Source of the DNA: CAVTYH01 sp963738835
GTDB lineage: Bacteria > Planctomycetota > Planctomycetia > Pirellulales > JADZDJ01
DNA length: 64,000 bases
Reading direction: 5' to 3'
NCBI GenBank assembly: GCA_963738835.1
Contig: CAVTYH010000006.1
Location: 62,001-126,000, forward strand
Shown here: positions 1-8,054 of the stretch, in pieces
Position numbering within the stretch: position 1 is the first letter of the stretch
Layout: every line of letters starts with the position of its first letter
Notes under the pieces: model-generated
What the model saw: the letters and a program-made list of their open reading frames with translations, nothing else
Databases searched by the model: none
What the model was told of the DNA's origin: nothing
Made by a program: the position numbers and the translations under genes

Positions 1-2414
1 GATCGAAAGCGTTGCAAATTCGGCGGCACGCGCTGGCCATGTTTGTTGCGCAGCACAGCCAGCGCCCGAGTGACGCACCACCGCCATCGGGTTTGAAAAA
101 CCGGCGCGGCCAACAGCGCCTGCTCCAGCAAGTACCGGCCGTTGTCCGGCGTGAGCATGCCGAAGAGCGACTCGATCGGAAAGCTGTGCTGCGGTCCGAG
201 CGAAAGCACGATGCCATCTTCATCGGCGCTGGCTTGCAGTTCGAAATCGAACGAGCGGCAAAACCGTTTGCGGAACGCCAAACCCCAAGCGCGATTGATC
301 TGCGCACCCCAGGGAGCGTGCACAACCAACTGCATGCCTCCCGATTCGTCAAAGAAACGTTCGAAGCAGATTTTATTGAGCGTCGGCACAAAACCGATGG
401 CGGCCACTTGTGCCGCGGTATAGCGCACCGCCTGAGCCGCAGCGAATTCATCGATGCCGCTGTCTTGTTGCAGCCAATTGATCGCCGCTGACAAATCGGG
501 CTCCGGCGCGCCGTTTTGCTGTTCGATCGACGGGCGAACGTGCTCGTCGATCTCTTCACGCAGTCGCGAAACTTCTTGCGATAACTCAATCGTCCGCCCT
601 GGCGCTTCACCCAGCCAGAACGGAACGCTGGCCGCCGCGCCCTGAGCATCGGTGACGAAAACATTCGAGCCGCGTACGTAGTTCACGCGCCAGGAAGTGT
701 TGCCCAGCAGAAACACATCGCCCGAGTTGCTTTCCAAAGCGAAGTCTTCGTTCACCGTGCCGACGAAGGTGCCGTCGTTTACGGTTACCACGCGAAAGTC
801 GCCAAGTTCCGGAATCGCGCCGCCGCAGGTGATGGCAGCAATTCGCGCCCCGCGACGGGCTTTGACGCGTCCGGAAATCAAGTCGCGGTGCAGCCAGGCT
901 CCCGTGCGATTGGCTGGCGTAATGCCCTCGCTCAGCATCGTGACAATGCGGTTGAACTTCTCGCGACTTAGATTGCGATACGGCCAGGCCCGGCGAACCA
1001 GCGCGAAGATGTCGTCTTCCGACCATTCATCGCTGGCGCACATCGCCACAACTTGTTGGGCCAGCAAATCGAGCGGCGCGACCGGCACTTCGATTTTGTC
1101 GAGCCGGCCCGCTTTCACAGCACGAACCAACGCGATGCATTCCAGCAGCTCATCGCGAGTCAGCGGGAACAACCGTCCTTTGGGAATGACGCCCAGCGAA
1201 TGGCCCGACCGGCCGACGCGCTGCAAGAACGTGGCGATCGAGCGCGGTGAACCGATCTGACAGACCAAATCGATGTAGCCCACGTCGATGCCCATCTCCA
1301 GCGAAGCGGTGGCGACAATCGCTTTCAGCTCGCCCCGTTTCAATCGCTCTTCCGCATCCAGGCGAATTTGCCGCGACAAACTGCCGTGATGCGCGGCCAC
1401 CGCTTCTTCGCCCAGCGACTGCCGCAGTTGGTGCGACACGCGCTCGGCCAGTTTGCGGGTGTTCACAAACACCAGCGTGCTGCGGTGCCGCTCGATCTGC
1501 TGTGAAAGCCGGTCGTAGATTTCACCCCACTGCTCCATCGAGCAGACGGCTTCCAGCTCGCTCGGCGGCACGTCGAGGTTGAGATCGAGCTCACGCTGAT
1601 GGCCAGCGTCGATGACGTTGCACTGGGGAGTCGCAGATTGGGGAATGGAACTTGGCGAGCCGGGAGCGTCAGCGACCGGAGTATGAACGGGTGAAGGGGT
1701 GAGCGGGTGAAGAGGTGACTCTTGACTCCCGTCTCCTGCCTCCTGACTCCTGCCCCCTGACTCCTGACCGCCCGCTCCCACCAAAAACCGGGCGATCAGT
1801 TCAATCGGCGCTTGCGTTGCCGAAAGGCCGATGCGCAGTGGCGGTTTGTCGCAAAACTGGGCCAGCCGTTCCAGCGTAATCGATAAATGGGAGCCGCGTT
1901 TGTCGCGCGCCAGAGCGTGAATTTCGTCGACGATCACCGTCTCCACGGTCTTCAGCATTTCGCGACCTTTTGCGCTGGTGAGCAATAGGTACAGCGATTC
2001 TGGCGTCGTGACCAGCAAATGCGGTGGCCGCCGCAGCATGGCCGCGCGATCGCGGGTGGGGGTGTCGCCGGTTCGCACCAGCGCGCGGATCGGCAAGGGT
2101 TGATGGCCCGCCGCGATCGCTGCCTCTTGCAATTCCGCCAAAGGCACCTCCAAGTTGCGGTGAATATCGTTCGATAGCGCCTTGAGCGGCGAAATGTAAA
2201 CCACCTGCATGCCATCGGTTAGCGTGCCAGCCAGCGATTGGCGCACGAGCCGATCGAGACAGGCCAGAAACGCGGCCAATGTTTTTCCACTGCCGGTGGG
2301 AGCCGCGATCAGTGTGTTGCGGCCCGCCATAATCTCGGGCCAGCCGCGGCGCTGCGGCTCGGTGGGCTCGCCGAAGCGGCTGCGAAACCAGGTGTTGATG
2401 AGCGGATGAAACAT
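1..2414 (-). CDS. Lhr-like DEAD/DEAH-box helicase (3' end outside window)
   Basis: Superfamily 2 ATP-dependent helicase of the large Lhr-like type, expected to unwind DNA or RNA:DNA during repair. The frame is open from the ATG at 2414 to the window edge (about 804 codons), so the C-terminus is missing. Seen directly: Walker A APTGSGKT (residues 38-45), a VDEIHAL Walker B (DEIH at 163-166), SAT (198-200), HHGSLSR (342-348) and the motif VI segment QRVGRSGH (398-405), in the usual order, followed by the start of the Lhr-specific C-terminal region. Between the two RecA-like domains (residues about 214-262) there is a low-complexity Ser/Pro/Gln/Glu insert encoded by simple word repeats that elsewhere in the window are intergenic. 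It could be any Lhr-family subtype; the family call is secure. Confidence 0.93.
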   Translation of the reverse strand, partial: MFHPLINTWFRSRFGEPTEPQRRGWPEIMAGRNTLIAAPTGSGKTLAAFLACLDRLVRQSLAGTLTDGMQVVYISPLKALSNDIHRNLEVPLAELQEAAIAAGHQPLPIRALVRTGDTPTRDRAAMLRRPPHLLVTTPESLYLLLTSAKGREMLKTVETVIVDEIHALARDKRGSHLSITLERLAQFCDKPPLRIGLSATQAPIELIARFLVGAGGQESGGRSQEAGDGSQESPLHPLTPSPVHTPVADAPGSPSSIPQSATPQCNVIDAGHQRELDLNLDVPPSELEAVCSMEQWGEIYDRLSQQIERHRSTLVFVNTRKLAERVSHQLRQSLGEEAVAAHHGSLSRQIRLDAEERLKRGELKAIVATASLEMGIDVGYIDLVCQIGSPRSIATFLQRVGRSGHSLGVIPKGRLFPLTRDELLECIALVRAVKAGRLDKIEVPVAPLDLLAQQVVAMCASDEWSEDDIFALVRRAWPYRNLSREKFNRIVTMLSEGITPANRTGAWLHRDLISGRVKARRGARIAAITCGGAIPELGDFRVVTVNDGTFVGTVNEDFALESNSGDVFLLGNTSWRVNYVRGSNVFVTDAQGAAASVPFWLGEAPGRTIELSQEVSRLREEIDEHVRPSIEQQNGAPEPDLSAAINWLQQDSGIDEFAAAQAVRYTAAQVAAIGFVPTLNKICFERFFDESGGMQLVVHAPWGAQINRAWGLAFRKRFCRSFDFELQASADEDGIVLSLGPQHSFPIESLFGMLTPDNGRYLLEQALLAAPVFQTRWRWCVTRALAVLRNKHGQRVPPNLQRFR

Positions 2415-2739
2415 CGATTGGATTTGGGTAGTTAAATCAGTTTATCCCTTGATTGCGCTGCGGGCCAGCTTGGGCTGACGACGATGTAGTCACGGCTGTC
2501 CCCAGCCTTTCTCTCGGCGAAAACTTTCAGCCACGCTTTCTCCTTTTTCACCCATGAGACGAAGCGCTCGCGCGAAAATAAAAAATCGAGGAGGCGATGT
2601 TTGGAATCTGGAACTGGAAAACAAGGCGTTTTCGAAAAACATTGCTCCATCATTGTCACCTCCAACACCGCGGCGCTTACGTTGGTGCGTCGGCGTGGCT
2701 GATGGGAACAGAAAGACGCTGCGATGAAAATTAAAAAGC

Positions 2740-2816
2740 GAGGGTAAAGTGTTCGCGCGGATGATTCGAGAAAACCAGAGTTTTTGTCGGTCGATCTTTG
2801 CCATCACTTTACCCTC
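2740..2816. repeat. 12-bp perfect inverted repeat in a 440-bp gap
   Basis: The gap between the helicase start (2414) and the next gene (2857) holds GAGGGTAAAGTG at 2740-2751 and its exact complement CACTTTACCCTC at 2805-2816, separated by 53 bases. Nothing else in 2415-2856 looks coding. The right arm lies about 40 bases before the small membrane protein gene, so it could be an operator or a mobile hairpin. Function unknown. Confidence 0.6.
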
Positions 2817-2856
2817 GGCTGCGCCAGCGCACCGCTGATCGGTTACAATGCGGAGC

Positions 2857-3159
2857 ATGAGATTCCAGTGCAAAACGTCGACGATTCTGCTGGCAACTGC
2901 CTTCGTTGCCATTACATGCAGCGGTGTGATCTGGTTTGCCTCCAGGATTGCATATCCAAAGGCAAGATACGCGCTGGGATTAAATTCAGTTCTGATCGAC
3001 CTTATTAACTTTACGCCGATGTGGACTCCGCTTGTTTTCGCGGCATTTGCAATAGGACGCAAACGGCTGTCGGTAGCAATGATTCTGACATTCGCTTTTG
3101 CGCAAGCGGCCGCTCTCGTGGCTGCTCAAGTATCACTGTTTTTTACGCGCGGTTATTAA
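2857..3159 (+). CDS. Small membrane protein, unknown function
   Basis: A protein of about 100 residues that I do not recognise by function. It starts MRFQCKTSTILLATAFVAI, an N-terminus resembling the short planctomycete membrane proteins that begin with a basic MRF segment and run straight into a hydrophobic helix. Three hydrophobic segments are visible: near residues 8-26, 48-66 and 75-95. The ATG at 2857 was preferred to the one three codons upstream (2848) because the family pattern begins MRF. It stands alone, with a large gap on each side. Its reality rests on the membrane-protein pattern, not on a known domain. Confidence 0.55.
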   Translation: MRFQCKTSTILLATAFVAITCSGVIWFASRIAYPKARYALGLNSVLIDLINFTPMWTPLVFAAFAIGRKRLSVAMILTFAFAQAAALVAAQVSLFFTRGY

Positions 3160-3290
3160 AGATGAGCTACTGCGAATATTCATACGGTCGCTCGATTTTC
3201 TGAACAAAACCAATTATTTGTGCAAAAGCCAGTATTGTAGTGTACGCATGATCATTTTGTCAATCCTTGTTTTGGGCCGCGGCATCTCGA

Positions 3291-3404
3291 TTTAGCCCCG
3301 GGTGAAAACACCCGGGGCAAAGCGCGTTCCATCCGCAACGGCAGTGTCCACACCGACGGAGATTGGAGCGCGCATTGCCCGCCGTGTGTTCACGGCGGGC
3401 TAAA
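3291..3404. repeat. Pair of opposed REP-like hairpins (BIME-like)
   Basis: Two 30-base elements face each other. The first (3291-3320) has a 10-bp stem GCCCCGGGTG closed by an AAAA loop. The second (3375-3404), read on the minus strand, has the same frame TTTAGCCC...GGGCAA but a different stem core, with both strands of the stem changed together. The outer sequence is conserved while the core covaries, as in REP/BIME elements. The rest of the 3160-3536 gap shows no gene that I would defend. Confidence 0.75.
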
Positions 3405-3536
3405 TGGGCGAAGCAGCCCAATTCCGCATAACTGCCGCTTGACCCAGCCGCGATGGTTGTAAAGATGGCAATAGGGCGGCGGATCGAATCTCTTCTCGGC
3501 GTTCACCAAGCTGGGGCACTGAGAAAGGGGTGGACC

Positions 3537-4022
3537 ATGTATTTGCAAGAGTATCTTCGGGAGCAACGCGTCGCTTTTCGCGTGCTATCGCATCCCGATA
3601 CGTTCGATTCGCTGCGCCTGGCTGAAGCCGTTCATGTGCCTGGCCGAATGGTGGCCAAGACGGTGCTGCTCAGGCTCGATCACGGTTTCCGATATGCCGT
3701 GGCGGTGCTGCCAGCGACCCAATTGGTCGATTTGGAAGCCATCAGCCGGATAGTCGGCGGCGCTCACACGGAGTTGGCCACCGAGATCGAAATCGCGCAG
3801 CACTGCCCCGATTGCGAATGTGGTTCGCTGCCGCCGTTTGGCACGATGTATGGAATTGATACGCTCGTGGACGAGTCGCTCTTGGAAGCCGAAGAATTGG
3901 TTTTCGAAGGCAACACGCATCATGAAGCCATCCGGATGAGCAGCATCGACTTTCTGCGGCTGGAAAATCCGATGTCGGGAAGCTTTGCCCGGCCACGGCA
4001 GGTGGTGGGAAGCAGCCATTGA
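3537..4022 (+). CDS. YbaK/ProX-type aminoacyl-tRNA deacylase domain protein
   Basis: Single-domain protein of the YbaK/aminoacyl-tRNA deacylase superfamily, whose members hydrolyse mischarged tRNAs such as Ala- or Cys-tRNAPro. Visible family features are a VAKTVLLR segment, the stretch CGSLPPFGTMYG, a TLVDESLL segment and FEGNTHHEAIRM near the C-terminus. The length (161 aa) is normal for a free-standing editing domain. I chose the ATG at 3537 because an AAAGGGG ribosome-binding site sits just upstream and the 28 extra codons back to 3453 show no family similarity. It is convergent with the stress-protein gene that follows. The exact substrate cannot be read from the sequence. Confidence 0.85.
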   Translation: MYLQEYLREQRVAFRVLSHPDTFDSLRLAEAVHVPGRMVAKTVLLRLDHGFRYAVAVLPATQLVDLEAISRIVGGAHTELATEIEIAQHCPDCECGSLPPFGTMYGIDTLVDESLLEAEELVFEGNTHHEAIRMSSIDFLRLENPMSGSFARPRQVVGSSH

Positions 4023-4023
4023 A

Positions 4024-4044
4024 CCCTCTCCCAAAGGGAGAGGG
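4024..4044. repeat. Perfect hairpin between convergent genes
   Basis: CCCTCTCCC (4024-4032), an AAA loop and its complement (4036-4044) form a 9-bp perfect stem two bases after the deacylase stop and ten bases before the end of the opposing stress-protein gene. There is no T-tract, so it is only terminator-like. The stem matches the element at 34475, placed in the same way between convergent genes. Confidence 0.65.
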
Positions 4045-4053
4045 AGCCGGCGA

Positions 4054-4513
4054 TTACGGCATGACGAACTCGTGTTCTGGATGCCGCACGGTCAGCACCG
4101 GACACGGGGCTTTGCGAACGATTTTTTCCGCCACGCTGCCCATCAGCATGTGAGCAATCGCACCGCGGCCGTGAGTGCCGAGGACCAAAAGATCGATGTT
4201 TTTCTCGCGGGCGTAACGGATGATTTCCACAAACTCGCTCATGCCGTTGACCAATTCCAAGTGGGCCTGATATTTCACGCGCTCTTCGGGCGAAAGTTGT
4301 GCTTCGAGTTGTTTGCGGGCCGATTGTTCCAAATCAACATATAACTGTGGGCTGACCGGAAAATCGCCATCCGGCACCCAGTTCACCAGCACATGCAACA
4401 AGTGCAGTTTGGCCCCGAAGGCATCGCAAAGCGCTTTGGCATAAGTCGAGCGCCGCGGCCGAAGTGTCGCTGAAATCGACCGGCACGCAGATGTTTTGAA
4501 GTTGAATGTGCAT
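4054..4513 (-). pseudogene. Universal stress protein (UspA family), frameshifted
   Basis: UspA-fold nucleotide-binding stress protein split by an apparent single-base indel. The N-terminal part, from the ATG at 4513, reads MHIQLQNICVPVDFSDTSAAAL. Near 4450 the family sequence moves to another frame and continues YAKALCDAFGAKLHLLHVLV and on to the ATP-binding signature GTHGRGAIAHMLMGS, ending at 4054 with CPVLTVR, the usual UspA finish. Combined length is about 152 residues, normal for one Usp domain. The two halves joined are an intact Usp, so this is either a recent mutation or a sequence error. It is divergent from the ABC transporter downstream. Confidence 0.85.
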
Positions 4514-4560
4514 GGTGCAAGAATCTGGAAAAGAGGCTCGTCGGCGTGCGAGGTGTGCGG

Positions 4561-4625
4561 GTCGAAAAGTCAAAAAGATGAGAGGCGAAAGTAATCCTGA
4601 CTTTTCGACTTTCGACTTTTGGACT
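4561..4625. repeat. Inverted repeat made of GACTTT words
   Basis: In the 317-bp gap between the divergent stress-protein and ABC genes, GTCGAAAAGTCA (4561-4572) is the exact complement of TGACTTTTCGAC (4598-4609), followed by further GACTTT-type words to about 4625. This is low-complexity word repetition with hairpin potential. The rest of 4514-4830 holds no gene; a weak promoter-like TTGGTG/TAATTT pair near 4774-4802 is only suggestive. Confidence 0.5.
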
Positions 4626-4830
4626 CTTCGGCCTTGCCGGGCACCTAAATCATTCTAGCCCAGCGGGTTCGTCGCAATCGATTTCTCTTATCAAAGCGGG
4701 CCTGAAAAGTGCCCACTGAGGCTTGCTAGCACCGCAAAACTTCCCTAGACAAGCGGCTGAAATTCGTTAAGTTGGTGTTTTGTTTGCACTTGCGTAATTT
4801 TGGTCAGCCTATTTTACCGTTTGGCCGACG

Positions 4831-6717
4831 ATGCATTTTGTCGATTTTGTCCTCCGCAATCTGATTCGCCGCAAGGTGCGAACCGCGCTGACGATTACCG
4901 GCGTCTCGGTGGCCATCGCCGCCGTAGTGGCTTTGGTGAGCATCACTTCGGGCTACGAGCGATCCAGTAAGGAAGTCTACGTCAACCGTGGCGTCGACAT
5001 GGTCGTGCGGCGGGCGAACACCGCCACTGCCAACACCAGCACGCTGGACGAAGCACTGGGCAAGCGGCTCGCAGAAATCGAGGGAATTAAGAGCGTTACT
5101 TCGGCTCTGTCGGACACGGTGCCGATCGATGGCCGCCAGGTTCCTACAAGACTCGACGGCTGGACGGCCGACAGCGGAGCCTTCGATTCGCTAACCATTG
5201 TCGAAGGGACAAAGCTACAGCCGGGCGAAAAAAACGTCGTGATGTTGGGAAGCGATTTGGCAAAAGACCTGCAAAAGCACGTTGGCGACGAAGTTGAAAT
5301 CGAACACAACCAATTCAAAATCGTCGGCATTTACGACAGCAGCAACATGATCGACAGCAACGCCGCCATTATGCCCCTCCACGATTTGCAAGAAGCGATG
5401 GGGCGTCAGGACCAGGTGCTGGAATTCCAAGTAAAATTACAGCCCGATATTGCGAATCGGGAAGCTGCCATGCAGCGGATTCGCAAGGAAATTGAAAATT
5501 TGCACGACGACGATGGAAAGAAAGTCGGCGTCACGGCCCTGCCGACGGAAGAAGCCATTACCAGCGACAATCAGACCCGGCTGGCCCATGCCATGGCGTG
5601 GATCACATCGGCCATTGCCCTGGTGGTGGGTTCGATCGGCATGCTGAACACGATGATTGTCTCGGTGCTGGAAAGGACACAGGAAATTGGCATCTTGCGG
5701 GCCATCGGCTGGAAAAAGTCGCGCATCGTACGGATGATTTTGATCGAATCATTCACGCTCAGCTTTGCCGGGGCCGCGATCGGAATTCTGTTGGCGTTCG
5801 GCATGATTCGTTTGCTAACCCATTTTCCGGTCGCTCAGGGTTTTATTCGCGGCGACGTCATTACGCTGCACGTGGTTATCGTCGGCTATTTGCTGTCGTT
5901 GTTAGTCGGACTTGTCGGGGGTGCTTATCCGGCGATCCGCGGCGCCAGTTTGCCACCTACTGAGGCTTTCGATATGAGTAATCACAGTCATTTAATGCAT
6001 CCCAGCCATCGTGAGCCGCCCATTGTGTTGCGGGCGGAACGAATTGGCCGGACCTACTCCGACGGCGCGGTTACCGCTTTGGCCGATGTCAGTTTGGAAA
6101 TTCGACGTGGCGAATACGTCGCTATTATGGGTCCCAGCGGCAGTGGCAAATCGACGCTGCTCAATTTGCTGGGCACGCTCGATCGGCCCACCAGCGGCGA
6201 ACTGTATTTCGAAGGCGAACCGCTCTCGCAGTTGAAAGATTTGGACGGCTTCCGTTCCCGCAAAATTGGCTTCGTGTTTCAATCGTTTTATTTGCTGCCC
6301 ACGCTCACGGCCGTGGAAAACGTGCAAATTCCGATGTTCGAAACCGGCGTGTCGGCGCCAGCAAACGGGTGGAACGGGCCATCGAATTGCTGGAATCGGT
6401 CAGCATGCGGCATCGCGCCGAGTCATTTGCCCACGCAGCTTTCCGTCGGTGAACGGCAGCGTGTAGCAATTGCCCGGGCGCTGGCCAATGAACCGCCGCT
6501 GCTCTTGGCCGATGAGCCGACCGGCAACCTCGATTCGCGGTCCGGCAACGACGTCTTGGATTTGTTCGATCAATTGCACCGCGAGCGGGGCATGACGCTG
6601 CTGGTGATTACGCACAGTCAAGAAGTTGCCGAACGGGCCGAGCGCATCATCTGGATTCGCGATGGCCACATTGTGCAAAGCCGCGCGGAAGCACTGAAAC
6701 AACGCGAGGCGGTTTGA
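4831..6717 (+). CDS. MacB-like ABC exporter: permease read through into ATPase
   Basis: One open frame of 628 codons holds two proteins normally separate. Residues 1-381 are a MacB/FtsX-type permease: an N-terminal helix, a periplasmic domain, then three helices, with GMLNTMIVSVLERTQEIGILRAIGW typical of the family (only part quoted here). Residues 382-628 are the ATPase: Walker A GPSGSGKST near 433, signature LSVGERQR near 537, and LLLADEPTGNLDSR. The family's usual permease ending (arginine, tyrosine, glutamate, stop) is present one frame over at 5970-5980, overlapping the ATG at 5974, so the fusion is probably caused by one lost base. A second shift, between about 6348 and 6435, replaces the helical segment ahead of the signature with unrelated residues. 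Likely role: lipoprotein or small-molecule export at the inner membrane, with the following permease as partner. Confidence 0.85.
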   Translation: MHFVDFVLRNLIRRKVRTALTITGVSVAIAAVVALVSITSGYERSSKEVYVNRGVDMVVRRANTATANTSTLDEALGKRLAEIEGIKSVTSALSDTVPIDGRQVPTRLDGWTADSGAFDSLTIVEGTKLQPGEKNVVMLGSDLAKDLQKHVGDEVEIEHNQFKIVGIYDSSNMIDSNAAIMPLHDLQEAMGRQDQVLEFQVKLQPDIANREAAMQRIRKEIENLHDDDGKKVGVTALPTEEAITSDNQTRLAHAMAWITSAIALVVGSIGMLNTMIVSVLERTQEIGILRAIGWKKSRIVRMILIESFTLSFAGAAIGILLAFGMIRLLTHFPVAQGFIRGDVITLHVVIVGYLLSLLVGLVGGAYPAIRGASLPPTEAFDMSNHSHLMHPSHREPPIVLRAERIGRTYSDGAVTALADVSLEIRRGEYVAIMGPSGSGKSTLLNLLGTLDRPTSGELYFEGEPLSQLKDLDGFRSRKIGFVFQSFYLLPTLTAVENVQIPMFETGVSAPANGWNGPSNCWNRSACGIAPSHLPTQLSVGERQRVAIARALANEPPLLLADEPTGNLDSRSGNDVLDLFDQLHRERGMTLLVITHSQEVAERAERIIWIRDGHIVQSRAEALKQREAV

Positions 6718-6722
6718 GAGAT

Positions 6723-6862
6723 AATGACGAATGACTAAGCTCGAATGACGAATGAAGCTCCAAGCTCGAAGCTCCAAACGTCAACATCGATAGCTTAAAT
6801 CAGGCGTTTTGATTTTGGTGCTTGGAATTTCATTCGTCATTCGAGCTTAGTCATTCGTCATT
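6723..6862. repeat. 34-bp perfect inverted repeat between ABC genes
   Basis: The arm at 6723-6756 is the exact reverse complement of 6829-6862. Each arm contains the word AATGACGAATGA twice, around a central ACTAAGCTCG. About 72 bases separate the arms, and weaker complementarity extends inward. The right arm ends ten bases before the second permease start, so a transcript through the ATPase gene would fold a long hairpin ahead of that gene. Confidence 0.8.
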
Positions 6863-6872
6863 CATTCCTGCT

Positions 6873-8010
6873 ATGTACTTTATCACTTTCATATTGAAAA
6901 ACCTGCTGCGTCGGCCGGCGCGGTCGCTGCTGACGATTATTGGTTTGGCGGTCGCGGTGGGAGCTGTCGTTTCGCTGGTCGGTGTGGCCACGGGGTTTCA
7001 AGATTCGTTCATGCAGGTTTACACGTCGCGCGGGGTCGATATCGTCGTGCAGCGCCGGCGGGGTGAATAACTTGACCAATGGCCTACAGGAAGATCTGGG
7101 GAAGAAAATTGCCGCAGTGCCCGGGGTCGATCAGGTGGTGGGCGGCCTGTTGGACATGATCAGCTTTCACGACGAGGGCATCATGGGCGTTGTCCTCAAC
7201 GGCTGGCCGGAAGGCTGTCCGCTGTTTTCCCGCCTGACGGTGCAGCCCGGCGGCCGTAAGTTGGAAGCCGGCGATACCGGCAAAATCATGCTGGGCCGGT
7301 TGCTGGCGTCCAACTTAGATAAGAAAGTCGGCGATAAGATCGAACTCTACGGGTCAGAGCCCTTTAAGGTCGTCGGCATTTACGAAAGCCCCATCGTGTT
7401 CGAAAACGGCGGGGCTGTGGTGCTGCTGTCGGAACTGCAACGAATTATGAAACGGCCCGGCGAAGTGACCGGCTTTACAATCATTGCCAAAAAGCCGATT
7501 GACGAGCAAGGCATTCGCGACCTGTGCAAAAAGATCGAAGGCATTCAACAAGAGCCGGCGCTGAAGGTGAAGCCCGCCTTGGAGTTTGTGAAAAGCGTCC
7601 GCGAGATTCGCATGAGCCAGGCCATCGCCTGGGTCACCTCGGCCATTGCCCTGATCATCGGAGCCATTGGCATGCTGAACACCATGATTATGTCGGTCTT
7701 TGAACGCACCAAAGAAATCGGTACGCTGCGGGCCATCGGCTGGAAGCGTTCCCGAATTATACGCATGGTGATCGGTGAATCGGTGTTCTTGAGCATCGGA
7801 GGCGCTTGGTCGGCAGCGTCTGCGGAGTGCTGCTGGTCAAATTCTTGTCGACGCTGCCCAATGCGTCAGGCATTGTGCCGCGGCAATGTGGCGACAGCCG
7901 TCATCGCCCAGGGCTTCTTGGTGGCGATCATCGTCGGCGTGCTGGGGGCGATTTACCCCGCACTGTGGAGCGCGAATTTGTTGCCGACCAAAGCGCTCCG
8001 CGGGAAGTAG
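6873..8010 (+). pseudogene. Second MacB-like ABC permease, frameshifted
   Basis: FtsX/MacB permease, partner of the transporter just upstream and probably the other half of a heterodimer. It begins MYFITFILKNLLRRPARSLL at 6873 and reads to RGVDIVVQR, where an indel near 7060 produces a TAA at 7068. The protein continues in another frame with GVNNLTNGLQEDLG through the periplasmic domain to the conserved GMLNTMIMSVFERTKEIGTLRAIGW region (part quoted). Between about 7803 and 7870 the open frame encodes implausible Cys/Ser/Trp-rich residues while a neighbouring frame encodes VGSVCGVLLVKFLSTLP, so a further compensating pair of indels is likely. It ends LLPTKALRGK at 8010. If corrected it is a full-length permease of about 380 residues. 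Confidence 0.82.
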
Positions 8011-8054
8011 AACCACGTCCGACTGCTGAGCGCTGGACTAAATCGCGTTTCGAT

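Noticed and set aside
2490..3062. A 190-codon minus-strand frame
   Set aside because: It spans an intergenic hairpin and runs antisense to the small membrane protein. Composition is mixed and no motif is visible.
3291..3404. A CRISPR array or intrinsic terminators
   Set aside because: There are only two opposed hairpins, with no regular spacers, no cas genes and no T-tracts.
4831..6717. A genuine MacB-type single-chain transporter
   Set aside because: MacB has the ATPase first and the permease second. Here the order is reversed, and a canonical permease stop is present one frame over at the junction.
6723..6862. Terminal inverted repeats of an insertion sequence
   Set aside because: Only about 72 bases lie between the arms, with no transposase and no visible target-site duplication.
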